NCBI RefSeq assembly: GCF_004798865.1
Contig: NW_025335440.1
Span: forward strand, 496,001 to 560,000
Source of the DNA: Varanus komodoensis
Taxonomy: Eukaryota; Chordata; Lepidosauria; Squamata; Varanidae
Direction: 5' to 3'
DNA length: 64,000 nt
Of this stretch, positions 47,930-64,000 are shown in pieces. The translations under genes and the position numbers were made by a program. How positions within the stretch are numbered: position 1 is the stretch's first letter; each line of letters begins with the position of its first letter. Under the pieces are notes generated by a model. The model was not told where the DNA came from and did not search any database. It saw only the letters and a list, made by a program, of their open reading frames with translations.

Positions 47930-48780
47930 CATCAGCAAACCTGGCTTCTTCACCACTCACTCCTAATTACAGATTGATGAATAGGTTGGAAAGCATTGGC
48001 CGCAAGAGGGAGCCCTGTGGGACGCCTCTAGTTATTAAACATCCCTGCATTGGGAGAAATTGCCACTTACTCCAACACTCTGCTTTCTGTTTATTAAGCA
48101 ACTACTGACCCATAAGAGCCCCCCTTACCCCACAACTGCTGGATTTCCGCAAGAACGTTCAGTGAAGGGCTTTGCCAAAAGCCTTCTGGAAGTCCAGATA
48201 AACAATATCTATTCGCTTAACTGACAATCTCAAAGAACTGCAAGAAGCCCTGTTGTTGTTTTCAGCAGGACTTGTCCCTCTTGTGCTTAGCAATTCGAAC
48301 TGTAATCAGGCCTTCAACCAATTAACTCATAGCAAATGCCAAGCTAACTGGCCTGTAATTTTCTAGATCCCGACAGATCCTTCTTTAAAAATTGGTGTTA
48401 CACTGGTCACTTTTCAGTCCTCTGGTACAGACACCGGCCTTAGGGATGTTCCTATTTTTGCAAGATCAGCAATTTCATGTATGAGCCCTTTAAGAACTCC
48501 AGGATTGCTATCAGTAAGATGACATTCAGAATTTCTTCTGCAATGCTCCATGTTCTGGAGCACAATCATTTAGGACAGCAAAGTCTAACCTGTCAGGACT
48601 GGCAGCTGAAGGCACCCATCAGTACAACACTGCCTTTGATTGAGGCCTCCCCGATTCCATTCCCCACCTCAAGATCCCCATCTGAAGGCAGGCAGCAGCT
48701 CCAGCAATGACACTCATTTTGCAGCCAGGCACTGTCTGCCGAGTCTGCACCTTCCAGATGATCAAGGATGTGCAGAGAAG
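47930..48780 (-). mobile_element. CR1 LINE fragment, antisense (RT region)
   Basis: The plus strand carries the reverse complement of CR1 RT sequence: GAGCCCTGTGGGACGCCTCT near 48009, AAAAGCCTTCTGGAAGTCCA near 48179, and CTTTAAAAATTGGTGTTACA followed by GTCACTTTTCAGTCCTCTGG near 48382-48424. These correspond in order to conserved CR1 RT positions. It is 5'- and 3'-truncated and old. Confidence 0.7.
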
Positions 48781-48899
48781 CACCTTCTCCAGCATACCCT
48801 TCCCTGCCCTTCCTATGGGATTTATCTCCAGAGACGGCAGTGTCACTGGTTCTCCGCTCCACCATGTTTCTGTAACATGTTTTCAGGCTCTCCCTGAAA

Positions 48900-50845
48900 A
48901 CCAAGGGGAACTCCCTTATTTAGGCTCGGGGCTTCTAGCATTTGTGCAAAGGCACCCAAACGCGGTGTCCCTCCCCAGAGCCGTGCAACTCGCATTTTGG
49001 CACTCCGGCCTGACTGGTTCTGTCTTGCATACGTTGGTGGGTCACTTCCCCCGCATGTGGGCAATCACAAACTTATAGCAGAAGCTATATTCCTTCCCTA
49101 GGGCAGACTTAACTTGCACTGGATGCTCCCAGCTTCTGCGCTCTCTCCTCCAGGTGTCAGATTAAAAGCTGCTCTGCGCGTCTTTCATGTTATGTGCTCT
49201 GGCTGCATTTTGGTTCAAGCGGAGGCCATTCCTCTTGTACAGGCTCGGTGTTCCTCGTTATCTAACCGATCAGAACACCACTCTTTATATCGCCATCTCA
49301 TCCGTGCAGGGATACTGCCCAGGTGTGCCTGGCCGCTGACCCTGCACCTGAATTGGTGGCATTTTAGAGAAAGCCACTCTGGTGGCCCTCGACTTCAGCT
49401 GTCCACCTAGCGGCCTAAATTTGGCTTCAAGGCCTATTCCATGGAGGAGTCAGCTCAGCAATACAGGGTGGAGTAGACTCTGCTCGCAGGAGAATGCAGT
49501 GTTCCCCCATCCCTGCCAACGAACTGCCATTAGATTCCGTTCCATCTCCACCTCCTGAGGGATCCAGCGGCACAGCTGTTTCAAGAATGAAGCCCCCTGA
49601 ACAACCACGAGGCTCCCCTCCGTGTTCAGAGATGAGGCAGCGAGCAGCAAATGGGGTGCCCACACTCTGAAAATGGAGCTTCTCTCACGTCCCTTGGCAA
49701 ACATGCAGTGAGACCTGGGGGGGGTTGGGAGGGGCTCCAGCAGCCCTTACTTCTAAAACCAGAAAAAGCACCTGCACCAAGACTCTAGGGAGTGACTACA
49801 GCAAACCGCCTGCCCTCGCCTCCCCCACGCTTCTGTGGCCGCCCGGCCTGGCGACGGGGTTGGCAGGCACAGCCTTCTCTGGGGGTGCAAAAACGGGCAA
49901 CGGGAAAGACACGCACTGTGCTCTGGGAGCGCGACAAGCACTGTAGGCATCTCCCAGATGGTTCTTTCGGCGGCACGCTGCAAATGTGTTTTCGGAAGAG
50001 GGCTCCGCCCTGCTGCACCACTGAGCATCTGCAGGCTATCAAGGGCGGGCATGGCCCCTGCAAGCGGCCCAAGCCAAACTCACGTTCACCAGGCGCGTGT
50101 CTGCAATATGATCTTTATGCCAGCTGTGCGAGAAGCAGCCATGTCCACGGCGGAGAAGCAGCCTCTCCGCACGACCCTGGGGCTGAACGCCGGGCTGCAT
50201 CCTGCCCTGTGGCCACCGGCCGTGGGGGCGGCTCCAGCAGGATGCCGCCTGCGCAAGCCCTCCCTCCACCCCTCTTCTCGTCACAGCGTCCCACCCCCAG
50301 GCGGGATTTCAGGTGGCCGCCAGGGCAGATGCGCTGGCCCACCAACGTGCTCTGTGGAGCTCCTGCAGCTCTCGCCGTGGTTAGGTCTCCTCCGACCCCC
50401 TCAGCAGTGCCCCCACCCCTTTCTTCATAACGTGCATCTCCTGCCTCCTCCCACTGACCGCTTACTTTAACTGCCCCTTCCGCCAACTTCTCAAGCCCCA
50501 CGGGGCAGGCTTGGCAAAGAGCCACCGATGCTCCGAGCTGAGGCTATGGAAGGACAGTGCCTGTGTAAAACGCTCGCCCCGTCACTCTTCTGCCGACTCA
50601 AATGTCCTTACGACAGCCCCAGAGAAAGCCCGGCCACGCTCGCCAAGCGACCGAGAGAGCACAGCGGTGCGGGCACCGCTTGCCACGGGCTGCCACCTCA
50701 GGCTCCCGGCAGCCCGGGCGCCTTCGGACAGTGAGCCTTGAGGCCCCCTCCACGCCCCACCCAACAGCCAGGAAGGCTCCCGAGACGCACGCTCAGCCCC
50801 CACTTTGCTCTGCTACTCAACAAACAAGACCGACAGCAGCTGGGA
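48900..50845. other. Intergenic region downstream of TMEM39B
   Basis: No gene recognised. Overlapping chance frames on both strands at 49.8-50.5 kb have GC-rich bias and no splice support. Confidence 0.4.
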
Positions 50846-50849
50846 GTAC

Positions 50850-51122
50850 AAAAATAAGGTGTTTTCCTCATTGTATCAGTTATCAAAGAAAAACCAAAGA
50901 AAACAGGAACAAAAGCAGTGGTAAAAAAAGGTATACAAAGCACAGGGCCGGCCTGGCTGCCCCACTCCTCATGTACTGCACCCGGCACCCTCTGCGGCCC
51001 CTCCAGGGACCCCGTGCAGGCACTGCGCTGCGGCCCCGGGGGCAGGAATGTCTCAGGCCGCCCCAGTGAAGCCTCGGGGTGGCTTGCTCATTCTCCCTGT
51101 GCGTGTTGCAAGTGCGAGTCCT
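50850..51122 (-). other. TMEM39B: Probable TMEM39B 3' untranslated region
   Basis: Directly after the stop, the minus strand is non-coding and becomes U-rich between about 50945 and 50855, typical of a vertebrate 3' UTR end. No canonical AATAAA is present at the expected place; the nearest weak variant lies around 50868-50873. The 3' boundary is therefore approximate. Confidence 0.4.
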
Positions 51123-62545
<11,423 letters not shown>

Positions 62546-62834
62546 TCAAGCAGCATCGGTCTCCTTCCTCAAATTATTCCAAGCACTGGAAATGAAAGCT
62601 TTGTTAGGCCTCTGCAGTTAGAACAATTCCTTGGCTATCTTCAAAACACATTGGCCATTCTGGTTTTAAGGCCCGAGTTCCAGTTCAGGGCAAGATGCAG
62701 GAACAGGATGTAAGCTTAAAAATACAACAATAAATTTTCCAGAGAGTGAACGACTCATGGGAAATTTGGTGCACACACAGGCAGTAAACTTTAGTACATT
62801 TAAAGAGTTCCACAATTGTTATCACAGTGATATT

Positions 62835-62960
62835 CCTAACAACTCTGAAAGGCGGCCCAATATCGTCCCGTATTACAGATGAGAAGCCAAGAGTCAGCGA
62901 TCGGCCTATGCCTGCTTAGAGAGCTTCCTAGATCACCACTCACTCTCTTAGCCACTGTGT
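62835..62960 (-). repeat. MIR-like SINE fragment, antisense
   Basis: CCTAACAACTCTGAAAGGCG and CGTATTACAGATGAGAAGCC with AAGAGTCAGCGATCGG follow the order of the MIR/CORE-SINE antisense consensus (ACAACCCT ... ATTTTACAGATGAGGAAACTGAGG). Confidence 0.45.
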
Positions 62961-63371
62961 TACATCAGCAACCTTTATGTATTAATCATCTCCACAGCAC
63001 ACAGACAAACAGTTGCTTCACTTTAGCATGCCCCCTTTCACAGATGTTGTGTCTGTCTTCGGGAATACAAACGCAACACTTTTAATGCATGCAATACAGC
63101 ACTAAGAAGGAGTGTCTGTGTGCCTAGAGTTCATGCAGGTGTCCAGAGAGCAAAGCTCTGACAGTTCCATCTTTACCACACGTCCTCCTTCCCAGCCCTT
63201 GCTATTAGAGGGCTTGGCAGGGGCAAGTTCTATGAAGGGTTGAGCAAGCAGCAGCAATGCCATGGAAGAGGACTGGTTCTGAATGTGCGCTAACTGTTCA
63301 CCTGTGAAATAAACTGAGCAACTAGAGGCGCAACCCTATCACCTCCATGCAAGATATTCATAAGCTTCTAA

Positions 63372-63598
63372 CTTATTTATTATTAATAGCTCGCTTTTTA
63401 AAAAAGAACCCAAAAGCTGCTACTGCTCCTCCTGCTCTCAATCTTATCCTCACAACAGCCCTGTGAGGTGGGCTGGGATGAGAGTCTGTTACTGGCTTAA
63501 AGTCACCCAGTTGTGGCTCCATGGCTGAGCAGGGACTCGAACCCAGATTGCCTGCGTCCCAGCCCCATGCTCTTAACCACTACACCACACTGGCTCCC
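63372..63598 (-). mobile_element. tRNA-derived SINE, antisense
   Basis: On the minus strand from 63598: GGGAGCCAGTGTGGTGTAGT, GGTTAAGAGCATGG (A box), a perfect B box GGTTCGAGTCC, then CAACTGGGTGACTTTAAGCC, CACCTCACAGGGCTGTTGTG and AGGATAAGATTG. It ends in an A/T-rich TAATAATAAATAA tail. Best preserved SINE in the window, with both Pol III boxes intact. Confidence 0.85.
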
Positions 63599-64000
63599 GC
63601 GACTTGGGAGCTTAAGAGCATCCAAAGGCAGGAGAGTGGTACAGAGGTGGGTATTTCTACCAGCACTGAACCCTGAACACTGCATTTTCTTTAGATGGCT
63701 GTTAATGGCCATGTAAATACTGTGCTGCGAAGGTAAGTAGGCCTGAGTGCCAACTGGCATAACTCCACGTCCCAGCCTGCTTGCCTACCTACCCCGACAC
63801 ATCCATTCCTCCTCACTCTATGAAGCCCTGTTGCAATTCTGGGGTGGGGGGAAGGGCTGCTGGAGCAGTTATTTTGATGCAAGCTGCGAAGAGATGGGAC
63901 AGGGCCGAATGCCTTTGAATCTTAGTGCTGGGACTCAGGAATATCACCCCCACCCCTGCCACAGAACTGCATCCCATGACAACAGTCCTATCTAGGTTCA

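Overview
This is vertebrate nuclear DNA, almost certainly from a squamate reptile (lizard or snake). It has spliced genes with standard introns, no operons, and a repeat mix of BovB (RTE), CR1 and L2 LINEs with tRNA-derived SINEs. Much of it is GC-rich, with CpG islands and short introns. This fits a reptile microchromosome, an inference supported by the gene content: TMEM39B lies on a microchromosome in birds, as I recall it.

One complete host gene is recognisable. TMEM39B, an ER multipass membrane protein, runs on the minus strand from the ATG at 62533 to the stop at 51123. It has eight coding exons, every junction is in frame with GT/AG, and the product is 492 aa. Its introns carry CR1 fragments, a 484-bp inverted-repeat element and short repeat pieces. 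A second, unidentified host gene is represented by one well-formed minus-strand internal exon at 9772-10026. Two CpG islands (30057-30930 and about 38560-39340, the latter broken by a 100-N assembly gap) look like promoters, but I cannot attach coding exons to either.

Layout: 1-3950, no recognised gene; 3960-5460, old degraded L2; 5470-9770, no gene but a homeodomain-rich AT patch near 6.4-6.8 kb; 9.8-10.0 kb, orphan exon; 11.06-16.6 kb, CR1 copy A split by a near full-length BovB (12623-15848) with an exact 11-bp target duplication; 19.16-20.15 kb, younger L2 with a 264-codon open frame; 20.2-24.8 kb, no gene, with a TAATCC/GGATTA cluster at 22.05-22.15 kb; 24.9-27.9 kb, CR1 copy B split by a 483-bp inverted-repeat element; 29.3-30.05 kb, solo retroviral LTR fossil touching CpG island 1; 31-38 kb, SINE and non-genic; 38.6-39.3 kb, CpG island 2; 39.4-47.7 kb, non-genic with a fold-back element at 42 kb; 47.7-48.8 kb, repeats including antisense CR1; 50.8-62.5 kb, TMEM39B; 62.8-63.6 kb, SINEs.

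Most long open frames are chance frames in GC-rich DNA and are not reported. I found no convincing novel biological system. The most useful leads are the orphan exon, the two octamer-bearing CpG islands without a known gene, the two CR1 copies that share a breakpoint and about 98% identity, and the nested-insertion chronology.
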